64,000 nt of DNA from Undaria pinnatifida (GCA_012845835.1 JABAKD010000021.1:3126206-3190205), one strand, 5' to 3'. Numbered from the stretch's first letter, positions 41,518 to 53,290 are shown. The notes: generated from the sequence alone by a model not told the origin. A program made the numbers and translations.

Positions 41518-41840
41518 AAGTGCATGCAATAGTACATGAAACAGGATATATATGCATTAGTATATGCACTAGTATATCCCAGAGTATATGCAATAGTATG
41601 TGTAATGTATTTTAAGCACGGATATATGCAGCAGAGCATACAATAGTGCTTACAAGAGTATATCAGGTATACAGTAGTGTACGCAATAGTAATTGAGCAA
41701 TAATGCATGCAACACTTGTACGTGCAACAATATATGCAATAGTATGTACAATAGTATTGCAATAGTATAAGCAACAGTACAAGCAATAGTACATGCAAAA
41801 CTATATGCGATGGTATATGCAAAAGTATATGAAGCGTGAT
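41518..41840. repeat. Degenerate ATGCAATAGTAT minisatellite
   Basis: Repeated variants of ATGCAATAGTAT (period 12) fill this stretch. The minus-strand ORFs with Thr-Ile-Ala-Tyr or Tyr-Cys-Thr repeats across it follow from the 12-bp period and are not genes. Confidence 0.85.
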
Positions 41841-42715
41841 AAGATGGGGGCAGCATGGTTCGGTGAACACAGTTCAAACAAACAGAGGGTCCTTAACGCC
41901 GGGATTACTCGATATCGAATCAACACCGCGCCTTTCACTATTCCAACGGGCTTCTTGCTTTCGGTAGGAATGTCTCAAAAACGCGCGCTTCGATAGAAGG
42001 TATTTCCACAGCACGTTTTGGGAATGAAACACCTGGAAATATTTTCTGAATGACAGGGCTGCGCTCGACACAGATACGTTTCGGAATACCATCCTTGTTG
42101 TGCGATACGATGAGTTCCTAATTCCTCCGCACAAACCGCTAGTTGCAGATTTATCACTCCAGATCGAAACACTACATGCCCCCGCATAATCGCGAGAGAG
42201 CACGCCACAGGCGGGCACCGCACCACCAGCGTGGGCTGTGCCCATCCCACGCTGCTAGCGAAAATATGGGCTGAATCGGTGGGTGTCTGCCCAGTAACGA
42301 GGATGTTAAAGACTCGAGACAATTTTGCGAGCCGTACATACAGCAATAGTGGTGGTTTTGTGGTTGTGCCTCTATTAAGGAGTAAAATATGTGTGTGATC
42401 AATTCTGAATTCCTCCGCACAAACCGCTAGTTGCAGATTTATCACTCCAGATCGAAATACTACACACTCCCCCGTGATCGCGAGTGAGCGCGCCGCGGGC
42501 GGGCAACGCAGCACCAGCGTGGGCTGTGCACACCCCACGTTGCTATCGAAAAAATGGGCTTAGGCGTCGGCTGCCTGCCGGAATACGAGTCTGTCAAAGA
42601 ACTCGAGACCTTCTGCAGAGTCGCAAAAAGGAAGGCTTTGTTGTCGGGCCTCTAATAATATTGTGGGGTGAACAATCGCCGTGAGGAGTTTTTGTCTCTG
42701 GCGGGAAAGAAGCAA

Positions 42716-42966
42716 AAAGGGCGAGGCAGCCTCGAAGCGAACGTTATGAGAGGCAGAATGATCACTGTGCTTTTGTTGGCGAGCTACGTCGGGGTGACAC
42801 ACGGCCCCCCCCCATAGATTCCGTGAGCACGATGTGAGAGCCGTACCTAACACCCAAAAAGTCAGAGGCAATGCATTACAGCGTAGATGTCGATGAACAC
42901 CTGCAACAAGAGTGTTTGGATTATTTGTTACCCAACCAGTCGCACCAACAGCCCAACAATGCCTAA
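42716..42966 (+). pseudogene. Unrecognised C-terminal coding segment, left arm
   Basis: The frame reads ARQPRSERYERQNDHCAFVG, ELRRGDTRPPPIDSV, a TGA, then EPYLTPKKSEAMHYSVDVDE and HLQQECLDYLLPNQSHQQPN up to a stop. The right arm carries the same sequence on the minus strand without the TGA. The antisense frames of 120 and 178 codons over this place are likely shadows. No family recognised. Confidence 0.35.
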
Positions 42967-44107
42967 GCTGCGGAGCGTCTCGTACCTTTACCGCAGCGGC
43001 CACGCACAAACCACCGCGCGTCCCAAGGCACCGCACGACGTGCCGCCAGATCGCCCAACGACAGCACGAGGTATAGCCTCCTCGACCAAGGAGCAAGCGA
43101 AGAGTAGGTCGGCCAACCGGAAACTAGATTACAATAAGCCCCCTGCTTTTTTTCCTGAAATGCTCTGTGGGAGAAGACAATTCTTGCTAAACGTGACTTG
43201 GATGAAGAATGGACATAAGACAGAATCGATATTTAGCTCTCTATACTAAAGCCCCGTACAAAACAAACAGGACAGGTGGGCCTGCCCTGAATAGCAGGAC
43301 TTGCAATGTTGCATGCTACAGGCTACTGTACGAATACATCAGCGGAAGGCTGCAAGACACAGCTTGTGGCGCCGACCCCGCAAACCGACGATGCGAAACC
43401 TCACAGTCTGGCCGGGAGAGCGCTCCGTTGTAGCAGAGAGCGGATACTATGCCTGGCATGTCCGTGGAGTCCTGCGACCTGCTACGCGCTGTGACTCACA
43501 GAGTTTTTCGGGACGGGTTCATTTTCTACAACAGTAGATTGGCTGTATCTGAGTCAATTTCTTGTCAATAGTACGAACGTCAAGACTTTATGGTTTGCGG
43601 CATCGTACGGCGGAGCGGTGGGGTAAGCGGTCAGATAGGCGGTCGGCTCGCTAGCCATCGACCATCCGCAGGCCGCCGTGTAGAGACCCAGATATGTCGT
43701 CTATAGAATGCTTGAGTGTAGAACAGCCCACCCGGCGTGTCCATGGGCACCTGTGGGCGGAGTTGTGTTCGTGTCCCGCTATTCAGGGCAGGCCCACCTG
43801 TCCTGTTTGTTTTGTATGTGATTTAAGTATAGGGAGCTGAATATCGATTCTGTCATATGTCCATTCTTCATCCGAGTCAAGTTTAACAAGAATTGTCTTC
43901 TCCCACAGAGCATTTCAGGAAAGAAAGCAAGAGGCTTATTGCATTCTAGTTTCCGGTTGGCCGACCACTCTTCTTTTGCTCTTTGGTCGAGGAGGCTATA
44001 CCTCGTGCTGTCGTTGGGCGATCTGGCGGCACGTCGTGCGGTGCCTTAGGACGCGCGGTGGTTTGTGCGTGGCCGCTGCGGTAAAGGTACGAGACGCTCC
44101 GCAGCTT

Positions 44108-44366
44108 AGGCATTATTGGGCTGTTGGTGCGACTGGTTGGGTAACAAATAATCCAAACACTCTTGTTGCAGGTGTTCATCGAGATCTACGCTGTAATGTA
44201 TTGCCCCTGACTTTTTGGGTGTTAGGTACTGCTCGCATCCCGTGCCCACGGGATCTATGGGAGGAGGCCAAGTGTCAACCCTACGCAGCTCGCCAACAAA
44301 AGCACAGTGCTCATTCTGCCTCTCATAGCGATCGCTTCGAGGCTGCCTCGCCCTTTTTGCTGCCAA
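44108..44366 (-). pseudogene. Unrecognised C-terminal coding segment, right arm
   Basis: Open over 86 codons: ARQPRSDRYERQNEHCAFVG, ELRRVDTWPPPIDPVGTGCE, QYLTPKKSGAIHYSVDLDEH, LQQECLDYLLPNQSHQQPNN then stop. It matches the left-arm copy residue for residue in most places. The stop falls at the same position in both arms, so this is the C-terminus of a once longer protein. The upstream part lies where the tandem units now begin and cannot be followed. Confidence 0.4.
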
Positions 44367-45780
44367 TCCTGCCAGAGAAATCTCTCCCTACGGCAATTGT
44401 TCACCCCACAATATTGTTAGAGGCCCGACAACAAAGCTTTCCTTTTTGCGACTCTGCGAAAGGCCTCGAGTTCTTTGACACACTCGTATTCCGGCAGGCA
44501 GTTAACGACTCAGCCCATTTTTTTATATAAGCGTGGGGTGTGCACAGCCCACGCTGGTGGTGCGTTGCCCGCCCGCGGCGAGCTCACTCACGAACACGGG
44601 GACGTGTGCAGTGTTTCGATCTGCAGTGATAAATCTACAACTAGCGGTTTGTGCGGAGGAATTCTGAATTCATCACGCATGCACATACTTAGTGATAAAA
44701 GCACGACAACATAAGCACCATTACTGCTGTTTGTACGGCTAGCAAAATTGTCTCCAGCCTCTTAACAGCCTCGTTACTGGGCAGACAGCCACCGATTCAG
44801 ACCATGTTTGGCTAGCAGCGTGGGGTGGGCACAGCCCACGCTGGTGGTGCGGTGCCCGCCCGCGTCGCGCTCTCTCGCTATCACGGAGGAGTGTGCAGTG
44901 TTTCGATCTGGCGTGATAAATCCGCAAATTGCGGTTTGTACGGAGGAATTCGGAATTCATCACGCATATATTATACTTATTAATAGAGGCGGAACAACAA
45001 CAGCACCACCACTATTGCTGTTTGAACATCTCGCAAAAAGGTCTCGAGTCTTTAACAGCCGCGTTACTGAGCAGGCAGCCGCCGATTCAGCCCATACTTT
45101 TGCTAGAAGCATAAGGTGGACACAGCCCACGCTGTTGGTGCGACGCCGACCCGCGGCGCACTCTCTCGTGATCGCGGGGGGGTAGCATGTGTTTCTATCT
45201 CGAGTGTCTTTTACAACGAACTTTTTGTCCGCAAACTTCGAGACTCATCCCACATAATTAGACCACAAACGAGAAAAATACTCGTTTTTACGACTCTGTA
45301 AATGTCTGGAGTTCTCTAACACACTCGTTTTCGGGCATACAGCCTCCGATTCAGCCCATGTTTTCGCTAGCAGCGTGGGGTAGGTGCAGCCCACCCTGGT
45401 TGTGCGTTGCCCGCCCGCGGCGCGCTCTCTCGCGATCGCGGGTTGGGGCAAGTGTTTCGAACCCGAGTTGCCTTCTACAACAAACGGTTTGTCCCCGCAA
45501 TTCAAATTTACACTCCATTTTTACTTGTTAATAGAGGCACGACAACAAAAGCATTGCTGTTTGAACGACTCGCGAAAAATTCTCGAACTTTCATCAGCCT
45601 CGATTGAACAGACAGCGACCAATTCAGCCCAAATTTTCGCTAGCAGCTTGGGGGGGGCACAACCCACGCTGGCAATGCGCTGCCGGCCCGCTGCGCGCCA
45701 TCTAGCGCGGGCGCGGGGGTGGCAAGTGTTTCGATCTGGAGTGATAATTTGCAAAAAATACTTTTAGGGAGGAATTCTAA

Positions 45781-46944
45781 ATTTATAAGCCCAAATGGTT
45801 GAGAAAACGGTGGCGGCTAATAGCCTGCCGATTGGAAAACGGCTATGTTGCATGTTGTCTATAGGTCATGTTTTTTTTTTGGAGCTTCTCAGGGGAAGAG
45901 TGTCAAGAAAATGCTTGCCGCACCTCTACAAGGCGATAACAGGTGTCTGAAGGATAGTCGACGTCGAACGATAACGCTGCACGTAGCACATGATTGGATG
46001 GGGTGTAAAAATGATAAGATCTCATAATATACACGTCAACAACTAAAATACCTACTCGTAAGGCATAGGATTGGTCGTAGGTAGGGCTGAGTATTCGTCT
46101 CTCTCGTAGGGAGTTTTTGGAGATCGAGATCTCCCCAAGTGGGCAGGCCCATGAAGCCTTGCGGGAAGTGCGGTCGTTGCGGCGGGGGAGGTCGCGGAAT
46201 GCCCACCCGGAAGCCGCCAACCGTGGAAATGCTTGGTTTATACATTCGTTTCCCCCAGCACGAGGATGCAGGTCAAAGATGATATATTATTATCACAGGC
46301 TGGTTCAAGTAACACCCCCCCCGCGAACACCGCTCGCAATATCTGGCCAAAGAGTGAATATTTGGTATCATAGTGACCCCTATGACCAGTGGAAGCAGGT
46401 GACATGGCTTTTTATTTTTTTACCGGCCTCGTGCGGTCTCCAGGAGCGAATCTCGTATCGACTAATGACAGGCCTTCATTATATTCAGTAATGTTCAGGC
46501 TTTTTCCAAGCGGGAGCCCAAAACCAATTTTTCCGCCGCATTTTGCACCCTCTAGCTGGACGTATTCCAAGGCAAGTGTGTAGATTGTTTTGCGCAAAAA
46601 TCGAAGATCAGGCCTGCCTGTGTTCAGCATTATTAAGCAGGATCTTGCAAAAAAACTGGATCCTACACCAAAATCGAGTCATTAGAAGGGAATAACACGT
46701 ATTACTCATCCTTACGCACAAAAGCCGAAATGTCCACGCCGTTTTCAAGAGATAGGCCCTGAAACTTTGCACACGCGTTCTACATGCCAATCCTGAGGCC
46801 TGACCCACGGGGGGCGGGCGGGAGGGTGGGGTGGGGCGTGGGGTACGTTTTTGATATTTTTCGCCGAAACAAACTGGGCTAAAGTGGTCCACATTTTTCA
46901 AAAAGTCTTGACTAACAAAAAACCAGGCGGAAAAACAAATCATC
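45781..46944. other. Unassigned; G-rich tract
   Basis: No gene is supported. The run GGGGGGCGGGCGGGAGGGTG and following G tracts (46809-46843) could form a quadruplex on the plus strand. A minus-strand frame of 130 codons (46608-46997) runs through this G-rich tract and shows no domain. Confidence 0.35.
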
Positions 46945-47247
46945 ATGAAACCCGATCCGGTGAGGTCTTTGCATGGGCACATAGAAGACGTGTCCATAAT
47001 TTCACGCTCTGAATCTAAAAAACCGCATGGGCATCCGTCGGAGAATCAATCTGGGATTTTTAACGTGAATCAGCCTGTGTTGGTGTTCGCAGTGTGCTTG
47101 GCTAATACCTTGCCTCCCCTCAACGTAATTCCCTGCATGGGCCAGGTGATGGCTTTCCAAGCGCTTTGTGCGCCAGGCCTAGTGCTCTGTGGCGGCCTTC
47201 TGTTCGGGACGCACACAGTACTTGCCATTGGTGAGAAACGATACTAA
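46945..47247 (+). CDS. Hypothetical ORF with hydrophobic C-terminal half
   Basis: An open frame of 100 codons from ATG. A hydrophilic start (MKPDPVRSLHGHIEDVSIIS) is followed by NQPVLVFAVCLANTLPPLNV and QVMAFQALCAPGLVLCGGLL, two stretches that could be membrane segments. No family was recognised and no neighbour supports it. The better codon-like part is the second half. Confidence 0.2.
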   Translation: MKPDPVRSLHGHIEDVSIISRSESKKPHGHPSENQSGIFNVNQPVLVFAVCLANTLPPLNVIPCMGQVMAFQALCAPGLVLCGGLLFGTHTVLAIGEKRY

Positions 47248-48639
47248 AACCTGACGTTTTAGAATATCACCTCCCCCGCCATACGAAGGCCCATTAGCTA
47301 GATAACTTTAATATGATGTCGTCCTCGCCATGATTGGCAGAAGAATTCAACTAGTTGAGTAGAGTGCGATACCGCCGATCATTTCAGTAAGGAAAGGGGT
47401 ACTCACACGGCGCGCCCAAACAAAATCTACCCACGCCGCATTTCTCGCGAGTCCCGGCAATATAAATCGTTCTGTGGTTCATCAGCTACAGGCAAGGGTA
47501 CCCGATCCCCGCTCACTGGGCGACCAGCAAATATACGAGGAGCACCCCCTCAACTCCCAGCAGGAAACCTAGCCGACGTCGGGCCAGGGAGCCTATCCTC
47601 GCAAACAGACATCACGAGGCACGATTTCTCGACGTACAGATACTAGAATCAAGCCCCGAACTCCTGTGACAACGGCCCTTGAATCCTGCATTTATGTTGA
47701 CTCCCTGAGGGGATGCGATGGTTGGGTTGCCGCAGGGATCCAGTTGTTCCTCGACAATCGGATCGCAACAAGAAGGCTCTGTCGGCCATTTTTCTTAGCA
47801 AAACTCTCCCTTTCGTTGCTGTCGTCAAGATGAAGTTGCTCATGCGTCCTGCTGGTAAATAATTCGAGGTAAATGACAGCGTCATTTCTTTCAAGTAAGT
47901 TTTGTTGTAAACAATTGAATGTCTAACGCACTCCCTTAAATGCCGCCAGCCCCACGCGTTCGTACCCACACGTGCTACCGGGTTAAGTACACTAGATGCG
48001 GCTACATAACGCCGGTGCGCGCTATGCCTTCGTACCAGCATTTATGGCATCCCAGCTGTAAGGCCCTCGTCGACGGTTGTGCCGGGTTGTGCGGAGCTTT
48101 GTTTGGCGTGGAGTCATGCCGACCGGTGTTGTCGTGAATTGGGGTTGGTGGTGTAGTGGTTACGGTGGGATCGTCCCGAAAACCAAATATATCGGGTACA
48201 GGTAGCACCACCTTAACAGTCAAAGCTTCGTAGTATGACATGTGCCCTGTACGGACTGCTCGCCAAACCTGGCCCCTTCGAGGGCGTTCCAGTCTATTCC
48301 GACCTTTCGGTGGGATCAATGAACAAATGCCAATCTGGGCACAGAATATGAATCACGGAGAATCAGACGGCACATTCGACACGAAGAGCTGAAACTTACA
48401 TCTGTACCTCAGCCTTGCGTCATTTTAGATGTTGGGCTGTTTCCGAATACATCGGCCGTTCGAACGCCTACATAACCTGAAATCCTAATGTGCTTCTCCT
48501 CTCGCTCCCGTTCTCGTTCCTTTTTGTAGCTGATATCGTTCTTCTTCTCATCATTATGTTTGTTCTTGTTACCAATGTTACACCATTGATTTCCCACTCC
48601 TGCAATGTAGTGTAGATGCCGTTCCAATACATACCAGGT
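47248..48639. other. Unassigned
   Basis: No gene was recognised. A tRNA-like A box (TGGTGTAGTGGTTACG, 48150-48165) has no matching B box or acceptor stem. Confidence 0.35.
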
Positions 48640-49575
48640 ATTATATGTGACCTAAACCTCTTGAAAACCCTTCCTCCCCCCCCCCTTTTCTTTTTGTTTT
48701 CTTTTCCCGCTCCCTCTTGCTCAAACGCCGCACCTAATATCGAAATCTGCCGGAGTTGTAAACACTGCCAAGCAGTTGATATCACCTCATTATCTTCCTA
48801 AAGCCATTCATGCCGCAGCTGCAATCCACCCCCTCCCCCCCCCCCAAACGCCCCCTCCTTCCCCACCACCCGCACCATCGCCGAAAGCTAGCACCACGCG
48901 TATAGCAAACCCCTACGTCTATGCGACCTAAGGATGTTGTTTAAAAAACCCTTTCACCCCCCCCCCCCCCTCCCCGCCCCCCCCTTCCCCCCCCCCTCCC
49001 CCCCCCCCCTCCCCCCCTCCCCCCCCCTCTCCGCCCCTCGAACGCTCCGCCCTCTTTTCACTGGCTGTACGACTTACAGGATATAAGATATACTTGATAA
49101 ACTGGTGCATTCTTTCCAAACCGTCAGATTTATCCCCTTGGAGGATATAAAGTTTCCACGCACAGATTGAGCTGCCCCACCCGCCCCCCCCCCATCCCCC
49201 CCCCCCTCTTACCCCCCACACCCGCTCCCTTTTGATCAAAACCAGGCCCCCACGTCCTTAAAAACTCCACCCCTTCCTCACCGGTTATTCGACTTACAGG
49301 ATTCACTTGGTAAACGGATGCATTTCCTTCCGCAGCTGTCAGATTTTGTCCCCCTCAAAAGCGGGTTTTATAGTTTGCGCGCACAGACTGATTAACATCA
49401 CCCTGTTGACCCTGATAGCTACACTGTAGTTGCAAAGGGAGTCACCGACCTATATCCTTAATGAGGACACACAACCCGTAATACGCGCGATCGGAGTATC
49501 ACACACAGCTTGCAAAGAAAAGTTTCGACAAAATATTCGATCTCACAGCTGGAGTGTATTTTTATTTATATAATA
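48640..49575. repeat. C-tract-rich dispersed repeat, copy 2
   Basis: The landmarks of the copy near 21 kb recur in order: TATTATATGTGACCTAAACC (48640-48660), AATATCGAAATCTGCCGGAG, the long C tract with T interruptions 48957-49030, CGACTTACAGGATATA, TGTTGACCCTGATAGCTACA (49412-49431), ACACACAGCTTGCAAAG and CTCACAGCTGGAGTGTA. C tracts vary most between copies. Confidence 0.75.
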
Positions 49576-49777
49576 CATTTATATATCGAACCTCCTAATG
49601 GGGAAGCAGCGGTATCTCTCCTATGACTTTGCCCATCGTTACCAAAACTTCTTTCCTCGTGTCGTTTCCGTTTTTGATGTTATCGATCCTGTTCTCCATC
49701 GTATTGTTCCATTCAACAAGTTCAGGGGCCTAACGTTTCCCTTCTTAACGCTGGGGGGAGCGCATGTGCGTGGGTAC

Positions 49778-49855
49778 GTGGACCAACCAGGAGCAGGGCG
49801 AAGCGTGCCCAGGCGCGTGGACCAACCAGGAGCAGGGCGAAGCGTGCCCAGGCGC
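49778..49855. repeat. 39-bp tandem duplication
   Basis: Two identical or near-identical 39-bp units beginning GTGGACCAACCAGGAGCAGG. The unit is 13 codons, so the frame 49598-49963 stays open across it (DQPGAGRSVPRR twice). No domain was seen in that frame. Confidence 0.85.
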
Positions 49856-50117
49856 AACGGCGTTCTCCTCTTTCGACGTTTGTGTCCACAACAACTTTGT
49901 AACCCTGGGACGATTGATCAGCGAGCGTTCAGGATGTGTGCGTGTCTAAACTGGGAGATATAATAGCTGCTCAACGTGAAGAACACACACGCACATGCTC
50001 GTGCTATGCTACACCTGGCACACGTTAGGCTCAACCCTGCCCGTACTCGGTGCAAACCAAGTATAATGCCCGGCGTTGTGCAAACCCGATGGTCTAAACG
50101 GACGGCCACGAAGGATT

Positions 50118-50510
50118 ATGAACACCCCCCTCGCACCTGCATTGCACATCGCTTGGTTTTTGTATGAAGGTGCCGTTGTCGGTGGACTGGCGACGTTAGT
50201 GTGCTCGTATATGGTGCGATTGCAGAGGAAACACGAACTAGTGCTCGCAGACGTTTTCGAAGACGATCTCATCGCCTCGTGGTCGGATCCTACTCCTGAA
50301 AAGCACGCTGCGGCGATGATCGTACAAAGGGCGTATAGGTGAGTTACAAAGGAGCACCGCCTGAGACGTGCGGTGGCGATGTTTGACCTGTCGACCTCTC
50401 CTACGGCAGAAGTGCCCGATCTCATTTCTTATGTTCCTTCCTCGAGGAACCCTATTCCCTTCCCGTGGACTGATTTTGGGGAGCAATACAAGTGTTACCC
50501 GATGTACAAG
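50118..50510 (+). pseudogene. Broken membrane-protein gene with IQ-like motif
   Basis: From ATG 50118: a likely membrane segment (APALHIAWFLYEGAVVGGLA, then TLVCSYMV) with a basic stop (RLQRKHE), an acidic patch (LADVFEDDLIASW) and AAAMIVQRAYR. An in-frame TGA (50340-50342) is followed in the same frame by VTKEHRLRRAVAMFDLSTSP and LISYVPSSRNPIPFPWTDFG, to MYK where a MITE begins. IVQRAYR followed by further basic residues resembles an IQ (calmodulin-binding) motif as at the C-terminal side of some ion channels. That link is inference. The TGA sits where an Arg codon (CGA) would suit the motif. Alternatively AG|GTGAGT at 50338 is a splice donor and the TGA lies in an intron. The MITE cuts the frame. 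Confidence 0.4.
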
Positions 50511-50777
50511 GACGCGGGTTACGATAGAGGTGCACCAGATTTTTTTCTGGGGTTCCTCAATTTGGGACCTTAAGACCCCCCTCCAAAAGAGTTGATGATT
50601 TGGAGAAGAATATAAACTGATACCGGATAAAAAAAACCATGGACTAAGGTACTCGACGAAAATGATGCAACAAAAAATGGCGCTTTTTTTTCGAAAACGG
50701 GTTTGGCTTAAGGAGCCCCCTCATTCAGAAAAAGTGTTTTCGCCGAAATTTGGTATACCTCTATCGTACCACCCGTC
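50511..50777 (+). mobile_element. MITE family 1, complete copy (267 bp), in a coding frame
   Basis: The left end is GACGCGGGTTACGATAGAGG at 50511 and the right end is 50757-50777 (ACCTCTATCGTACCACCCGT then C). The flanking CAAG (50507-50510 and 50778-50781) is a 4-bp target duplication. The interior matches the copies at 594 and 4114, with a few extra bases. It interrupts the IQ-motif frame right after MYK. Confidence 0.8.
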
Positions 50778-50930
50778 CAAGCCCGCCCATGATCTAGGTG
50801 CTCAACAAAAATTATGGCAAAAAATTTATAGAAAATTCTGACTTTTTTGGGTTAAGAAAGAGCCCCGTCAATGCGGAAAATTTTCAGCCAAAATGCGATA
50901 CCTCTAGATAGATCGTATAATAGCACTGCC
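50778..50930 (+). mobile_element. MITE family 1, right-half fragment
   Basis: CCCATGATCTAGGTGCTCAA, GGGTTAAGAAAGAGCCCCGT and GCGATACCTCTAGATAGATC match the right half of the neighbouring complete copy, with its terminus eroded. A second element thus stood in direct orientation behind the first. Confidence 0.6.
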
Positions 50931-52899
50931 ATGTAGGAAACCTTCCAATGAGTGAGAACAACAGCTCAATAACGCGCGTTCTCGCCTGCATTCGGTAGCA
51001 CGCATTTCAGGTTGGGCGCGGCTGTGTCTATTATGCATAAGGGGGCCCGGGTAATTACTTCGCTTGGAGGAGGTTCTGTTGTGTGTTGCGGTGTGTTTTT
51101 GCGATGGTCTTACTTGACGGCTGATACGCATTTTTGCGGCAAGGGTTGCACAAGGGGCGAATAGCTCCGTTGAAGTTTTGCTGCTGCCACAACGAAAGTG
51201 CTACAGGTTTCTTTCGAGCAACGTAGCCAACATTTATCCACACTACAGCACACGGAGGAGGTGCACATCACTATGCTTGACGTTTCTCAAGCGGGGAGCT
51301 CTGTATTGACTATGGGATCAAGAAGAAAAATTCCGAAAAGATGCGAAATTCCATGAGCAACTACAGCAGGAATAAAAATACAACGGGTGTAATACATACA
51401 AACGATCTTTCAACGTTGGACAGTCGTTGTTGAGATTAGAAGCCGCGTCAGTCTGCAAACGGTTGGTCAAACAGTTCCACCCCTATCGGAGCACGTGCAA
51501 AGGCACAACTCGCGGTACAAGCGCAACAACGGTGGGTATAACGTTCGGCATGGAAAGGGTGCTGCGGTATCGGTACCATCGAACGCTTCTTAGCTAGGAT
51601 GGTCGCGTGAGCAGCTGTGTACCTCGCCCAAAAACCTTATATTAATAAAACAGGAAGTTGCAAACCGCCGAACAACACCACAGTCTAGGTGTACAACCAA
51701 ACAATTGAAAATGCAACAATATTTTTTCAGCGAATATGCGTAGTTCGTTATGAATAGTCTGCTAGAGAGGCCGAGCCAACTAGAAACGATTTGGACACAC
51801 AGTTCTACCCTAAGGCCTTATCGTAGCACGTCTCTGTCATGGTTTGGTCCAGGGTGTCATCGGGGCGGGAGGTTACTTACGAAACCGAAAACAAATCTAA
51901 AGTAAACCAAAGAGGCATTTATTTGTCATATACATTGTGCAGGTCTGTACACACGCATACTTTTTAAACACCCCACACGAGAGCGCTTGCTTGTCGTCAT
52001 CGACAACAAAGCCCCATTTTCGACGGATTGGGTGTTGGCCCAGCTTCCTGGACCGCATTTTCTTCAATCTCTGAATCCTTGCGTGAGTATTTCATTCTTT
52101 TGAGTTGTGTTCCGCGTGTGTACCTCTCACCAAACTCACACAGTATAGTCTATGTCAGCTACAAACTTCGGCAAAACAGCGTATTGTGCGCATTGATGGA
52201 GCGCACCCTTACTTAAGCAACAGGGTAGCACAGGCACCCGCGCTAGCACCGTTAGAGTAAGCACGGCAGTAAAGACACCCGTTCTACTCATAGGCCCTGA
52301 GCCGGTGAGAAACAAATTCCAAGATGACCGCCCCTTACCGAAACCTGTTGGTGTGAAGTTATACCGTTTCACAGTCGGGTGCGTCACATGTAAAACAGTG
52401 ACACCCCCTCTCGAAAGGGATGCGTGGTCGATGCCCTAAGGACAAAGGCAAGGAACAAAGTATCCCCGCTGAAAGTAGCCGTGGTCTGAAGCAATTCCCG
52501 CTGCACGATCGGCAGCGATACATGTACATAGTGTGTACAGCATAGTGCCACGAAATCCGGTGGTGCGTGCTACGCGAATAGGGCACGTATTTTTTCTTAG
52601 GACTTTCGATTGAGCAGGTATAAAGCTCAGCCAAAGCCCCGAATTTGATAGAAAAACTCAACGGTTTAGCCAATCCCATGGCCCAGGAGTACAATTGTCC
52701 AACGGTGTTTTGAGGGTCATTGCTCAACAAGCTCTGCACCTCATGCAAAACAGAGGAGATAAATAAGTTGTGAATTTAAACCAGAGATGTGGCTTACATG
52801 ACCTTGTTGTGGTTGTGTTACGAGCAACATTGTAAGTCAAACATATTATTCTACCGACATCGGGTATTTATCCTATTTATTCCGCTAAGGCGCTGAAAA
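50931..52899. other. Unassigned; eroded element cores
   Basis: No gene is supported. Cores of the MITE type recur, for example GCCGAACAACACCACAGTCT near 51665 and CCAATCCCATGGCCCAGG near 52670. A short plus frame at 52028-52216 (ASWTAFSSISESLREYFILL) is followed by nothing recognisable. Confidence 0.35.
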
Positions 52900-53290
52900 G
52901 GATGACGAATTCTGTAGTAGACGTGAGGCGATTGTTGTCTGAGTCCCTTCACTCGAGCAGCACTACACCTCTCTCAAAATAGACATCGGAGAAAGTAGCC
53001 GTGGTGGGCGACAATCAAGCCCATGGCTTAGGAATAAAGGGAACAAATTTGGCTCTTGAACCCACAGGCGTCTTCCATGATGTGTAAAAAACAAAATCTC
53101 GTAGGTCGAACATTGGCTTATTTATGCCGATATTGGGTAGTTATGCAGTAGAGGTGAAAGAGTGACGAATGCTACAACAGTAGACAGGAAACGATTGTTG
53201 ACTCAGTTCCTTCTCGTGAGGAGCTCTAACCCTATCCCAACCGTTCCCCCGTAACTAAATGAAATGTTGCACGCGATGACCAACCCCATG
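52900..53290 (+). repeat. Degenerate tandem repeat of about 260 bp
   Basis: GATGACGAATTCTGTAGTAG with GCGATTGTTG...GAGTCCCTTC at 52900-52960 recurs as GTGACGAATGCTACAACAGT with ACGATTGTTGACTCAGTTCC at 53162-53215, and each is followed by a CCCATGGC core. Two units are visible, and a third core lies near 52670. Confidence 0.5.

Larger units (their letters stand above)
42109..45780. mobile_element. Foldback-like element with long composite inverted arms
   Basis: The left arm is about 42109-43299 and the right arm about 43774-45780, inverted copies, with a 474-bp middle between. The inner about 750 bp of each arm is single copy (for example 43250-43290 against 43785-43825). The outer part is a tandem array of about 280-bp units. 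On the right the units start at 44531, 44818, 45109, 45373 and 45646; on the left about two units remain (junctions near 42254 and 42538). Each unit holds GTGTTTCGATCTGGAGTGAT, a CGGAGGAATTC site and CAGCCCACGCTGGTGGTGCG. Inverted arms made partly of tandem units recall foldback transposons. No transposase was recognised. Confidence 0.65.

Noticed and set aside
42560..43096. 178-codon minus-strand ORF repeated as a 184-codon plus-strand ORF at 43976-44530
   Set aside because: Both are in inverted arm copies, so their likeness reflects recent duplication. The antisense frame with the YERQN...QQPNNA ending looks more protein-like, so I called that one.
48145..48230. tRNA gene
   Set aside because: An A-box-like TGGTGTAGTGGTTACG is present, but there is no B box, no pairing acceptor stem and no T arm.
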